Positions 17,699 to 26,698 of a stretch of 64,000 nt of DNA are shown here, one piece after another (the first letter of the stretch is position 1; every line of letters begins with the position of its first letter). Both the position numbers and the translations under genes were made by a program. The notes beneath the pieces are model-generated. The model was not told the DNA's origin. It saw only the letters and a program-made list of their open reading frames with translations, and searched no databases. Source of the DNA: Virgisporangium aliadipatigenens (GTDB lineage: Bacteria; Actinomycetota; Actinomycetes; Mycobacteriales; Micromonosporaceae); NCBI RefSeq assembly GCF_016863615.1, contig NZ_BOPF01000018.1:180103-244102 (forward strand), given 5' to 3'.

Positions 17699-19618
17699 TT
17701 ACCGGTGTATCGCCTGCCCGACGTGCTGGAGCAGCCCGCGTTCGTCGAACGGTTTGTGCAGCCGCGGCACGTCGATCGGCAGGTTGGAGGTGCCACGGCC
17801 CTCGCCGGTGTAGCCGGACATGAGAACGATCGGGATGCTCGGATAGTCGTTCCGGACGAGGTCGATGAACTCGCGCGCGGGCATGCCGGCCATGACGACG
17901 TCGCACAGGATGACGGCGATGCTGTGCGGAGTCTGCGCGAGCGTGCGGACGGCTTCGTCGCGGCTGGCCGTCTCGATGACGGTGTAGCCGCCCCGGGCGA
18001 GCATCCGGCGGGTCACCTCGCGCACCGCGGCGTCGTCCTCGACGAGGAGCACGTTCTCCCCGGCACCGCGTCGTACCTCGTCGGCCGGCCGCCCGGCGGT
18101 GGTAGAGAGCTTGGTGGTGTCGGCGGCCGGTAGACGGATGGTGAAGCGGGTGCCCCGCTGGGGCTGCGACCAGATGGTGATGGTGCCGCCGGCGTCGGTG
18201 ACGACTCCGTAGACGGTCGCCAGGCCCAGTCCGCTGCCGGTGCCTTTGCTCTTGGTGGTGAAGAACGGTTCGAAGGCGCGCTGTCTGGTCTCCTCGTCCA
18301 TGCCGCAGCCGGTGTCGGTGACGGTGAGGATGACGTCGTTGCGATGGTCCGGCCGGTCGGTGAGTCGTTCGGCGCAGGTGGCGATCTCGAGGCGGCCGCC
18401 GTCGGGCATCGCCGCGCGGGCGTTGACGACGAGGTTCATGATGACCTGTTCGATCCGGCTGCGGTCGACCGTCACCGGGCTGATCGTCGGGTCGGTGTTG
18501 ATGACGAATTCGATGTCCTCGCCGATGGTGCGCCGCAGCAGGCGTTCGATGTCGACGACGATCGTGTTGAGGTCGAGGGTTTCCGGCCGGGAGGGTTCCA
18601 GCCGGCTGAAGATGAGCAGCTGGCGGGTGAGCGCGGCGGCCTGGCGTGCGGCGGAGGCGATGCTGTCGACGTCGGGGCGGACGGGGTGGTCCGGGCCGAG
18701 TTCCTCCTGGGCGAAGTCGGTGTAGGAGCAGATGACGCTGAGCAGGTTGTTGAAGTCGTGCGCGATGCCGCCGGCGAGCTGGCCGAGGGAGTCGAGCCGT
18801 TCGGCCTGATGCAGCTGGCGGGCGAGTTCCTCGCGTTCGCGGACCGCCTGGACCACGTCGGTGACGTCGCGCAGGATCCCCTCGACGGCGGTCACCGTGC
18901 CGGTGTCGTCGCGGATCGGAATGAGGCGCTGGTCGATCCAGACGGTGTTGCCGTCGGGGCGGCGCCAGCGGGTGGTCGGTGGCCGGTTCGGTGGCATGTG
19001 CCACGCGCGGCGCACCTGTTCGCGGTCCTGCGGGTCGACGGCGGCGAAGATCAGTTCGGGGTCGTGGTAGAGGGCCGCGGGGCCGTGGCCGGTGAGGTCG
19101 ACGATCGCGGGGCTGACGTAGTCCAGGGCCGGTTCCGGCTCGATGCGGTACTTGAAGACGACGTCGCGGAGGTTTCCCGCGACCAGGCGGAACCGTTCCT
19201 CCGCGGTGTGCAACGCGGCCTCCGCGCGGCGGCGTTCGCCGCGGACGCGTGCCTCGCCGAGTTCGCGGTCGACCGCCGGCGGGAGCCGGGCGAGGCTGCC
19301 CTTGAGAACGAAGTCGTGCGCGCCGGCGCGCATCAGTGCCGCCGCCGCCTCCTCGCCGATCTGTCCGGAGACGACGATGAAGGGGATGTCGAGGTCGCGG
19401 TCGCGGACCAGGGAGAGCGCCGCCGCGGCGCTGAACGCCGGCATGCCGTTGTCGGAGATGACGATGTCGGGCGCGCGCGCGTCGAGCGCCTCGGCCATCG
19501 CGGCGGCGGTCTCGACCCGGTCGTAGTCGACGTCGATGCCGGCACGGCGCAGTCGCTTGACGACGAGGACGGCGTCGTCGTCGCTGTCCTCGACCAGCAG
19601 TAGTCGGATCGGTGGCAT
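17699..19618 (-). CDS. hybrid sensor histidine kinase: REC-PAS-HisKA-HATPase-REC
   Basis: A cytoplasmic 639-residue hybrid kinase without membrane helices. It has an N-terminal receiver (Asp56 in ISDNGMP), a PAS domain at about 138-255, a HisKA domain with phospho-acceptor His287 in GGIAHDFNNLL, and HATPase motifs (NLVVNARAAM, DTGCGM, GTGSGLGLATVYG). A second receiver at about 530-639 has Asp in ILCDVVMAGMP. It is the last gene of a three-gene operon, four bases after a stand-alone receiver, and is probably driven by phosphotransfer from that system. Confidence 0.93.
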   Translation of the reverse strand: MPPIRLLLVEDSDDDAVLVVKRLRRAGIDVDYDRVETAAAMAEALDARAPDIVISDNGMPAFSAAAALSLVRDRDLDIPFIVVSGQIGEEAAAALMRAGAHDFVLKGSLARLPPAVDRELGEARVRGERRRAEAALHTAEERFRLVAGNLRDVVFKYRIEPEPALDYVSPAIVDLTGHGPAALYHDPELIFAAVDPQDREQVRRAWHMPPNRPPTTRWRRPDGNTVWIDQRLIPIRDDTGTVTAVEGILRDVTDVVQAVREREELARQLHQAERLDSLGQLAGGIAHDFNNLLSVICSYTDFAQEELGPDHPVRPDVDSIASAARQAAALTRQLLIFSRLEPSRPETLDLNTIVVDIERLLRRTIGEDIEFVINTDPTISPVTVDRSRIEQVIMNLVVNARAAMPDGGRLEIATCAERLTDRPDHRNDVILTVTDTGCGMDEETRQRAFEPFFTTKSKGTGSGLGLATVYGVVTDAGGTITIWSQPQRGTRFTIRLPAADTTKLSTTAGRPADEVRRGAGENVLLVEDDAAVREVTRRMLARGGYTVIETASRDEAVRTLAQTPHSIAVILCDVVMAGMPAREFIDLVRNDYPSIPIVLMSGYTGEGRGTSNLPIDVPRLHKPFDERGLLQHVGQAIHR

Positions 19619-19622
19619 GGGA

Positions 19623-20066
19623 TCAGATTCCGGGGCGGCCGTTGACCGGTTGGTTGACCAGCAGCCAGTAGACGCCGAGCATGCGAACCGCTTCGAGGAA
19701 GTCGGCGAAGACGACGGGTTTGCGCACGAAGCTGTTGGCGCCGAGGTTGTAGGTGTCGACGATGTCGCGTTCCTCGTTGGAGGTCGTGAGGACGACCACC
19801 GGCAGGTAGCGGGTGCGCTCGTGCTGGCGGATGGTGCGCAGGACGTCCAGACCGTTGATCTTGGGCAGGTTGATGTCGAGGAGCACGAGGGCGGGCAGTG
19901 GGTTGGCCTGTTCGTCGGCGCCCGGGTGCAGGAAGCGCAGCGCTTCCTCGCCGTCGGCCGCGATCTGGATGCCGTTGGTGATGTTGTTCTTCTTCAGTGC
20001 ACGCAGGGTCAGCCGCACGTCGTCGGGGCTGTCGTCGACCAGCAGGATCGTGGAGTCGGGATTCAT
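19623..20066 (-). CDS. Rcp1-like single-domain response regulator
   Basis: A 147-residue stand-alone receiver with acidic pocket DD at 11-12, phospho-acceptor Asp64 in LLDINLP, Thr in VLTTSNEE and Lys in FVRKPV. The insertion between strands and the C-terminal extension FLEAVRMLGVYWLLVN are typical of the Rcp1 type that partners phytochrome-like kinases. It overlaps the upstream kinase gene by four bases (ATGA), so the two are probably translated together. Confidence 0.93.
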   Translation of the reverse strand: MNPDSTILLVDDSPDDVRLTLRALKKNNITNGIQIAADGEEALRFLHPGADEQANPLPALVLLDINLPKINGLDVLRTIRQHERTRYLPVVVLTTSNEERDIVDTYNLGANSFVRKPVVFADFLEAVRMLGVYWLLVNQPVNGRPGI

Positions 20067-21472
20067 GGCGTTGCCTCCGCGGTGCTGGTGAGCGTGAAGG
20101 AGAAGGTGGCGCCCCGGTCCGGTTCGGCGTCGGCGAAGATGTGACCGCCGTGGCGGCGGATCACCCGGGCGACGATGGCCAGGCCGATGCCGGTTCCCTC
20201 GAACTCGGCGGCGGCGTGCAGACGCTGGAAGGCGTTGAAGAGCTTGTCGGCGTACTGCATGTCGAAGCCGGCGCCGTTGTCACGGATGAAGAAGATCTCG
20301 CCGGTGTCGTGGTGGCGGCGGCCGACCTCGATCCGGGGATCGGTTGCTTTGGCGGTGAACTTCCAGGCGTTGGCGAGCAGGTTCTGCACCGCCAGCCGGA
20401 GCAGGTGCGGGTCCGCGCAGGCGTACAGGTCGTCGGCGACCACGGTGGTTACGGCGCGGCCGGGGTCGGCGGCGGCCAGTTCGGCGAGGATCTCCTTCGC
20501 GATGTCCGACAGGTTGATCTGTTCGCGGACGAGTTCCACGCGGGTGGCGCGGGAGAGGTTCAGCAGGTCGTCGATCATGCGACCCATGCGCTGCACGTTG
20601 TGTTGCAGCCGGTTGAGGTAGTCGCGGCCCTCGTCGTCGAGCACCTCGGCGTATTCGTCGAGGAGGGCTTCGCTGAAGCCGTGCAGGGAACGCAGCGGCG
20701 CGCGCAGGTCGTGGGAGACGGAGTAGGCGAACGCGTCGAGTTCGCGGGTCGACGCCTCCAACTCGGCGGTTCGTTCGCGGACCCGGTTCTCCAGGTCGGC
20801 GTTGAGCCGTCGGACCTCTTCCTCGGCGTTCTTGCGATCGGTGATGTCGTGCGAGATGCCGCAGACCGCGTACGGCTCGCCGGCGCTGTCCAGGACGGGG
20901 AACTTGACGGAGATGTAGGTGCGCAAGCCGCCGTCGACCTCGGCGGACTCCTCGTACTGGATCGTCTTTCCCGAGCGGGCCACCCCGAGGTCGTTGGCGC
21001 GCAGTTCGTCGGCGAGGGCGGGCGGGAACACGCCGTGGTCGGTCAGCTGGACCACCTGCTCCCGGCTCACCTTGAACACCCGTTCCCATTCGCGGTTGAC
21101 CAACAGGTACCGGCCGTTGTCGACGCGTTTCATGTACACCTGCGCGGAGGTGTTGTCGACGAGCTTCTGCAGCTGGTTGTGGCTCGCGGCGGCCTCCCGG
21201 AGCGCGGCGTCCCGGTCCCGTCGCAGGCGGGAGGTGAGCCGGGCGGTGGCGAACCCGAAACCGGTCAGCAGACCCAGGAAGCCGGTGACGGTGACGATCC
21301 TCGGCAGCCGGCCGAGCAGAACGGCCGCCGCCAGCGCGGCCGCGGAGGCGGCGGTGACCGCGGTGGGCCGCAGCTCGGGCGTGAGCGCGGCCGGCAGCCT
21401 GATCGCGAACGGCGACTCAGCGGACGATGCCCGCGAGGCCGGGGCAGGCGGCTGCGTGCCGATCGCTGACAT
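20063..21472 (-). CDS. PAS sensor histidine kinase, phytochrome-type transmitter
   Basis: A 469-residue kinase. Two hydrophobic stretches around residues 38-78 form a membrane hairpin, followed by a PAS domain (LQKLVDNTSAQVYMKRVDNGRYLLVN) at about 100-212 and a coiled linker. HisKA holds His254 in SVSHDLRAPLRSLHGFSEALL, and the HATPase shows LLANAWKFT, DNGAGFDM and GTGIGLAIVARVI. The FxYSVSHDLRAPLR motif is typical of kinases that pair with Rcp1-like receivers, which is exactly the next gene. The sensed signal is not evident; no chromophore-binding GAF domain is present. Confidence 0.93.
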   Translation of the reverse strand: MSAIGTQPPAPASRASSAESPFAIRLPAALTPELRPTAVTAASAAALAAAVLLGRLPRIVTVTGFLGLLTGFGFATARLTSRLRRDRDAALREAAASHNQLQKLVDNTSAQVYMKRVDNGRYLLVNREWERVFKVSREQVVQLTDHGVFPPALADELRANDLGVARSGKTIQYEESAEVDGGLRTYISVKFPVLDSAGEPYAVCGISHDITDRKNAEEEVRRLNADLENRVRERTAELEASTRELDAFAYSVSHDLRAPLRSLHGFSEALLDEYAEVLDDEGRDYLNRLQHNVQRMGRMIDDLLNLSRATRVELVREQINLSDIAKEILAELAAADPGRAVTTVVADDLYACADPHLLRLAVQNLLANAWKFTAKATDPRIEVGRRHHDTGEIFFIRDNGAGFDMQYADKLFNAFQRLHAAAEFEGTGIGLAIVARVIRRHGGHIFADAEPDRGATFSFTLTSTAEATP

Positions 21473-21545
21473 GGCGACCCCCGTCGTGCCGACGACCCGT
21501 GCAAAGACACCCTGACGCTACCACCGAGCGGCCGTTTTATGAGCA

Positions 21546-22814
21546 TTAATCATGATCGGCGGCGGTATGGTACTCGATAAGGAGCGTGTGGCGGATGCGC
21601 TCGACGAGGCGTAACACGTCGGCGTGGTCGGTGCCGGAGCCGTGCACGATGCCGATGTAGGCGAGGGTCCCGTCGCGCCAGTCGAGCGGGTCCCCGGGGC
21701 GTTTGACGGTCTCGACCAGCTGGATGCCGCGTTCCCGGATCAGGTCGTCGGCGCCGTCGAAGCGGCGCAGGACGGTGGCGTTCATCGGGGGAGTCAGGAA
21801 GTACTGGAAGGCGTGTCGGCGCCAGAGTTCCGGTGGCGGATCCGCGGGTCGGCCGAGCGCGGCCAGCAGCGCGGCGCGCAGCAGGTCGTAGCCGCGGGCG
21901 CGGCGGACGAGGTCGGCGACGTAGCCGCCGAGGCGACCGTTCACCTCGATGATCTGCGGTCCGGACGGGGTGAGTTTGACCTCGACGTGGGTCGCGCCGT
22001 GCGCGATGCCCAACGCTCGGATCGCCGCCTCGACCAGTCGCAGCACGGACCGGCGGACGGGTGGGTCCAACGTGGCCGGGACGACGTAGCCCGTCTCGCG
22101 CAGCGGCGGGGCGAGCGGGAACTTCCCGGTGATGTCGATGTGGCGGGTGCGGCCGTGCGAGGTGACCGACTCGACGGACACGTAGTCGCCCCACCGCTCG
22201 CCGGCGACGGCGGAGTCGCCGGTGAGGAACTGTTCGACCACGTACTCCTCGTCCGGTGGCGCGGCGGCGACGAAGTCCCGCAGCCGGCGGTGCGCCTCGG
22301 CGGCGGAGTCGACGCGGCAGGTGCGGGCGCTCGCCGCGCCCCGGCGGGGCTTGAGCACGGCCGGCAGTCCGACGTCGGCCAGCGCCGCGTCGAGCTGTTC
22401 GGGATCGCGCAGCAGCCGGCACCGGAGGTGTTCCAGACCCGCCTCGGAAAGCAACCGCCGCTGCAGGAACTTGTCGGTCGCGGCGGCCGCCGCAGCCGGG
22501 CTGAGGAAGGTCAGCCCGTGCCGGTGGGCCAACGCCGCGGTGCGCACCAGCTGCCGTTCGCTGAACGTGGTGATCCCGGCGAGGGTGCCCATGCGCGGAT
22601 CGGCGGCGATGTCCTCGTTCGACAGATCGGTGATGTCCCAGACGTCGGCGAGCCCGTCGAGGTCGGCGACGACAGCACGCACGTAGGCGCTGCCGCGGTC
22701 GCCGAGGAACACGATGCGGGCCAGGCCGCGAGCGGCGGCGAGAACGCTCATCGGGGTCGCCGCGCCGAAGTCCAGGACCACCCCGACCAGCGGGAGGCCC
22801 TCGCCGGCGGTCAT
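21546..22814 (-). CDS. ATP-grasp ligase paired with NRPS-like reductase
   Basis: A 422-residue ATP-grasp enzyme: preATP-grasp part to about residue 100, then the ATP-binding fold (GLPAVLKPRRGAASARTCRV, EEYVVEQFL) and metal site (THVEVKLTPSGPQIIEVNGRLGGYV). The EVN-x-R-x-GG signature is that of L-amino-acid ligase and carbamoyl-phosphate-synthase-like ATP-grasps. These activate a carboxylate as acyl phosphate and couple it to an amine. Its start overlaps the stop of the upstream A-T-R gene by four bases, so both are made together. It probably joins an amino acid to the product of that enzyme or supplies its substrate; the substrate is unknown. Confidence 0.88.
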   Translation of the reverse strand: MTAGEGLPLVGVVLDFGAATPMSVLAAARGLARIVFLGDRGSAYVRAVVADLDGLADVWDITDLSNEDIAADPRMGTLAGITTFSERQLVRTAALAHRHGLTFLSPAAAAAATDKFLQRRLLSEAGLEHLRCRLLRDPEQLDAALADVGLPAVLKPRRGAASARTCRVDSAAEAHRRLRDFVAAAPPDEEYVVEQFLTGDSAVAGERWGDYVSVESVTSHGRTRHIDITGKFPLAPPLRETGYVVPATLDPPVRRSVLRLVEAAIRALGIAHGATHVEVKLTPSGPQIIEVNGRLGGYVADLVRRARGYDLLRAALLAALGRPADPPPELWRRHAFQYFLTPPMNATVLRRFDGADDLIRERGIQLVETVKRPGDPLDWRDGTLAYIGIVHGSGTDHADVLRLVERIRHTLLIEYHTAADHD

Positions 22815-25800
22815 CGCGGCGGCGGCGGGAAGTACCCCGCCCGTTGGAAGAACGCGACGTAGCGCCCGAGCAGGTCGGCGTCGACCGCGGGCATCGCCGC
22901 GTCGAGGCCCGCCACCGCGTCGCGCGCGTGTTCGCGACCGAACCGCGGGAAGTGCTCGGCCAGGTACATCTCCTTGACCACCAGGCCGCTGCGCGGACTG
23001 CGATCGACCCACAGCGGCACGAACGGCGTGAACGGATGCCCCGGGTGGTCGCAGACATGTCGCACGGCCTCGGCGACCCACTCCTCGAACGGCACCCGCC
23101 GCACCGGATAGCCGTGCGCGCGCAGCACGTCCACCATGTCGTCGAGGCTTGCCGGGCGCGGGTTCGTCAGGTGGTAGGTGTGTACGGAGCGGGTGCGGGT
23201 CAGCGCGATGTGCACGATCTGCGCGGCGAGCACGTCGACCGGCACCAGGTCCAGCGGCATGTCCACGGCGGGGCTCAGCCCGGTGTCCACGATGAGGCGG
23301 AACAGCGCGCAGGTGGCGTTCTCCAGGTTCCACGCCCCGTGCGTGAGGTCGCCGGCGACCTCGTACGGCCGGTGCACGGCGACCGGCAGCCCCGCGTCGG
23401 CGGCCCGCCGCAGCACGGCCTCGGCGACCCACTTCGCCTCCGTGTAGCCCATGTACAGCTGTTCCGGATGGGCCAGGGGAGTGTCCTCGGAGACCTCCCG
23501 CACGCCGGCGGCGCCGAAGCCGGCGAGGACGGCCAGCGTCGACACCGCGTGGATCGGCACACCGCGCGGCGCGGCCAGCCGGACCAGTTCCCGGGCCCCG
23601 CCGACGGTCACCGGCGCCAGTTGGCTGTACGGGTAGGTGAAGTTGACGTAGGCGCCGCAGTGCAGGACGAGATCGACCGAGTCGGCACAGCGGTCGAACG
23701 CGCTGCCGGACAGGCCGAGCAGCGGCCGGCCCAGGTCGCCGACCAGCGGGGTCACCCGCCCGGCCGGCAGGTCGCCGAGCCGGTAGAACTCCTGCGCGGC
23801 ACTCAGCCGTCGCCGGGCCGCCGCGTCGTCGGCGGCGCGGACCAGGCACACGATCTCCGCGTCGGTCGTGGTCAGCAGCCGCCGCAGCAGGTGACTGCCG
23901 AGAAATCCGCTGGCTCCGGTCAGCAGGATCCGCGCGTCGGACCGGCGTGGGTCGAGCGGCGCCGGTGGCCGGTTCGCAGCGCGGACCGGCGTGTCGAGGC
24001 GGCTCTCGCGGGCGAAGTCGACGTCCGCGCCGGCCCCGTCGCGGCGCAGGGTTCCGGCCCGCGCCTGTTCCACCGCGACCGCGCAGGCCCGGAGGGAGGG
24101 ATCGGCGAGCAGCCGCGCGGTCAGGAACCTGCCCTGGGCCGGATCGATGCCGAACATGGTGTGCAGCCGAGCGAAGATCCGTGCGGCGGTCAACGAGTTG
24201 CCGCCCAGTTCGAAGAAATTGTCGTCGGGAAGGACCTCGTCGACATCGAGCGCCTCGGCCCACAACCGGGCCAGGCCCGACTCGATCGCGGTGAGCGGAC
24301 GGTGCCCGTCGTGCGGTTCGCCGCGGCCGTCGGCCAACGTGTCGGCCAGCGCCGCACGATCGACCTTTCCCGTGGAGGTGAGCGGGAAGCGCGGCAGCGG
24401 CACCAGCCGGGTGGGCAGCATGAACTGCGGCAGCGTCTCGGTCAGGCTGCGGTGCACCTGATGCGTCGACACGGACTCGTGCGCCTGCGCGGGTACGTAG
24501 AAACCGGCGATCGCGGTCGTCCGGCCACGCTCGCCGAGCGCGACCACCGCGGCGTCGGCCACCCCGGGGCAGCCCGACAGCGCCGCCTCGATCTCGTCCA
24601 GCTCGATCCGGAAGTCGCGGAACTTGACCATCCGGTCCCGCCGGCCGAGGAAGTCGATGGTGCCGTCGGGCAACCAACGCGCCAGGTCACCGGTGCGAAA
24701 CCGCTGCGCCCCGGGCCGGTGCCAGGACGGGTCCGGCCGGAACCGTTGCGCCGTCAGGTCCGGGTCGTCGAGGTAGCCGAACGCCACCCCGTCGCCGCCC
24801 ACCCACAGTTCGCCCTCGACGCCGACCGGTGCCGGCGTCCCGTCGTCGGTGAGGATGTGGCAGGTCGAGTTGGCCACCGGGCGGCCGATCGGGATCCGCG
24901 CCGTGTCCGCGGGAAGGTCGCCGATCCGGTGCGTCGTGGAAAAGGTCGTGTTTTCCGTCGGGCCGTATCCGTTGACAAAATTCTCGGGGGAACTTGCGGA
25001 GAGTACCCGACGCACGAGTTGCGGATTGAGTACGTCGCCACCGGAGATCAGGTACCGCAGTCCGCCGAACATATCCGGGCGCAGCCGCGCGCAGTGATGG
25101 AATACCCCGGCCGACAGCCAGGTGACGGTGGCGCCGGAATCGTCGATCAGCCGCGCCAATCGATCCGGTTCCGACAATGCCTCCGGCGGCACCACCACGA
25201 TTCGCGCGCCGTTGAGCAGCGCGCCCCAGATTTCGAACACCGCCGCGTCGAATGAGAGGTGCCCGGTGTGGGTCAGCCGGTCCTCGGGTCCGATGCGGAC
25301 GAAGTCGGTACCGAGCACCAGCCGGCACACCGCGCGATGCGCCACCGCCACCGCTTTCGGCGTCCCGGTGGAACCCGACGTGAACATCACGTAAGCCCGT
25401 CCGCCGCCACCGACCGGCACCACCGGTCGATCCACCGGGGGCCCGTGCTCGGACTCGGCCACGGCGAACGTCGCAGGCCCGTCCAGCACGCTTTCCGCAC
25501 CAGGCGTGGCGACCAGCCGCCGCATGCCGAGCCGGGAGGTGAGGGCCCGCAGCCGCCCGACCGGATCATCGATGTGCAGCGGCACGTAGCAGGCGCCGGC
25601 CCTGAGGATGCCGAGCATGCCGACGACGGCTTCCAGGCCCCGTTCGCCGATCAGGCCCACCGGCTCACCCGACTCGACGCCGGAATCGGCGAGCCGCGCC
25701 GCGAGCCGGCCGGACCACCCGTCCAATTCGGCGTACGACACCCGCCGGCCGGAATCGACGACGGCGACGGCGGACGGCGCGCGCTTCGCCTGTCGAACGA

Positions 25801-25891
25801 ACAACTCCGCGATTGAGTTGTCGTCGGGATACGGCCGCGCGGTGCCGTTCCACGAAGAATCGGCCCGCACTACCTCCGAAGCGTCCGGCAT
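22811..25891 (-). CDS. NRPS-like enzyme: adenylation-carrier-thioester reductase, predicted valine
   Basis: A monomodular A-T-R protein of 1026 residues. The adenylation domain runs to about residue 520 (A3 YVMFTSGSTGTPK at 167-179, A5 NGYGPTENT, A10 STGKVDR). Aligned by eye to GrsA, its ten specificity residues read DAFWIGGTFK, the known valine code. The carrier domain has Ser566 in FFELGGNS. The reductase domain from about 650 begins with the NADPH motif GASGFLG (659-665) and has YTEAK at 816-820. It would load valine and release it as an aldehyde or alcohol. No condensation or thioesterase domain exists. ATG 25891 is preferred over GTG 25933. Confidence 0.93.
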   Translation of the reverse strand: MPDASEVVRADSSWNGTARPYPDDNSIAELFVRQAKRAPSAVAVVDSGRRVSYAELDGWSGRLAARLADSGVESGEPVGLIGERGLEAVVGMLGILRAGACYVPLHIDDPVGRLRALTSRLGMRRLVATPGAESVLDGPATFAVAESEHGPPVDRPVVPVGGGGRAYVMFTSGSTGTPKAVAVAHRAVCRLVLGTDFVRIGPEDRLTHTGHLSFDAAVFEIWGALLNGARIVVVPPEALSEPDRLARLIDDSGATVTWLSAGVFHHCARLRPDMFGGLRYLISGGDVLNPQLVRRVLSASSPENFVNGYGPTENTTFSTTHRIGDLPADTARIPIGRPVANSTCHILTDDGTPAPVGVEGELWVGGDGVAFGYLDDPDLTAQRFRPDPSWHRPGAQRFRTGDLARWLPDGTIDFLGRRDRMVKFRDFRIELDEIEAALSGCPGVADAAVVALGERGRTTAIAGFYVPAQAHESVSTHQVHRSLTETLPQFMLPTRLVPLPRFPLTSTGKVDRAALADTLADGRGEPHDGHRPLTAIESGLARLWAEALDVDEVLPDDNFFELGGNSLTAARIFARLHTMFGIDPAQGRFLTARLLADPSLRACAVAVEQARAGTLRRDGAGADVDFARESRLDTPVRAANRPPAPLDPRRSDARILLTGASGFLGSHLLRRLLTTTDAEIVCLVRAADDAAARRRLSAAQEFYRLGDLPAGRVTPLVGDLGRPLLGLSGSAFDRCADSVDLVLHCGAYVNFTYPYSQLAPVTVGGARELVRLAAPRGVPIHAVSTLAVLAGFGAAGVREVSEDTPLAHPEQLYMGYTEAKWVAEAVLRRAADAGLPVAVHRPYEVAGDLTHGAWNLENATCALFRLIVDTGLSPAVDMPLDLVPVDVLAAQIVHIALTRTRSVHTYHLTNPRPASLDDMVDVLRAHGYPVRRVPFEEWVAEAVRHVCDHPGHPFTPFVPLWVDRSPRSGLVVKEMYLAEHFPRFGREHARDAVAGLDAAMPAVDADLLGRYVAFFQRAGYFPPPPR

Positions 25892-25987
25892 GGCTACCAC
25901 CGTCCTTGAGCACCTGACTCCATTGAAGCTCACGGCGGCGGCAATTGCCCGGCAACTTTGCTGTTCAGTTATTCGAGACTATCGTTC

Positions 25988-26029
25988 GCATTCGCGTTTG
26001 CCATTTGACTGCACGGCAAACGCGAATGC
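25988..26029. terminator. 15-bp perfect hairpin between secreted-protein gene and NRPS-like gene
   Basis: GCATTCGCGTTTGCC (25988-26002) and GGCAAACGCGAATGC (26015-26029) form a perfect 15-bp stem with a 12-base loop, just downstream of the minus-strand stop at 26045. It has no U-run, as is usual in actinomycetes. It should insulate the SARP region from the NRPS-like operon. An operator is the alternative. Confidence 0.6.
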
Positions 26030-26044
26030 GTTACCGAACGACCG

Positions 26045-26593
26045 TCAGACCAGGCAGCCCACCCACTTCGGGGGCACGTAGTACTGGGCCTCGTGCAGGA
26101 CCCCGAGTTCGTCCACGGCCTGGAGGAACGCCAGGCCGTCGTAGTAGGCGCCCGCCTGGTAGCAGGGTATCGGCTTGGTCAGGCAGAGCAGCTGGGTCGT
26201 CTCGATGTCGGCGCAGACCGCGAACGAGCCGGGTTCGGGATAGCCGTAGTTGTTGTGCCAGCGGACGATGTCCACGACGGCCCCCAACGACCGGGGCACC
26301 CCGCCGACACAGTCGAGGAAGACCGAGAAGATCACCGAGTTGCCGCTGCGGTACGGCCCGGCCGGGAAGACGTAGCAGGTGATCGTGGTCTCCGTCGAAC
26401 TGCCGGCGGTCGGCTTCTTGCCCAGGACGAGCGGTGCGCTCAGGCCCGGTGTGGTGGCGCGGCGGTCGTCGACCCCGGCGCCGGGGCCGTCGGTTCGCGG
26501 CGCGGCCGTCGCACCGCTCGGCGCGGCCAGCACCGTGGCGACGAGAAGTGCGGCGGCGGTGATGTGTGCCGCGCGACGTAACACCTGATGCAT
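26045..26593 (-). CDS. small secreted cysteine-rich protein, candidate SARP target
   Basis: An exported protein of 182 residues. A strong GGAGAGGAG precedes the ATG at 26593, and the N-terminus MHQVLRRAAHITAAALLVAT leads to a cleavage site near ATA-APRT. The mature part carries six cysteines (TCYVF, LDCVG, VCADI, LCLTK, PCYQ, GCLV), consistent with three disulfides. No family is recognised. Three direct repeats of 11-bp period, of the type bound by SARP activators, lie 72-98 bases upstream and are shared with the nuclease gene on the other side of the regulator. Confidence 0.8.
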   Translation of the reverse strand: MHQVLRRAAHITAAALLVATVLAAPSGATAAPRTDGPGAGVDDRRATTPGLSAPLVLGKKPTAGSSTETTITCYVFPAGPYRSGNSVIFSVFLDCVGGVPRSLGAVVDIVRWHNNYGYPEPGSFAVCADIETTQLLCLTKPIPCYQAGAYYDGLAFLQAVDELGVLHEAQYYVPPKWVGCLV

Positions 26594-26664
26594 GCGGGCT
26601 CCTCTCCACGTTCGCGGCCCGACCCGGAACGGGCCGGTGCCGAGCGCCATCAACGCACGCGGAT

Positions 26665-26691
26665 CTGGAAGCGAACTGGACGCGGCTTGGA
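26665..26691 (-). promoter_or_regulatory. SARP-type direct repeats upstream of the secreted-protein gene
   Basis: Read on the minus strand, TCCAAGC, TCCAGTT and TCCAGAT follow each other at exactly 11-bp spacing (repeat starts 26691, 26680, 26669). Heptamers repeated every helical turn are the classic SARP binding site. The last two repeats and their spacer are copied with one mismatch at 29661-29682. Confidence 0.72.
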
Positions 26692-26698
26692 CGCCCGT

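Noticed and set aside
21546..25891. Calling a full NRPS antibiotic cluster
   Set aside because: There is no condensation or thioesterase domain, MbtH, PPTase, tailoring or dedicated transport gene next to the operon; only the two-gene unit is supported.
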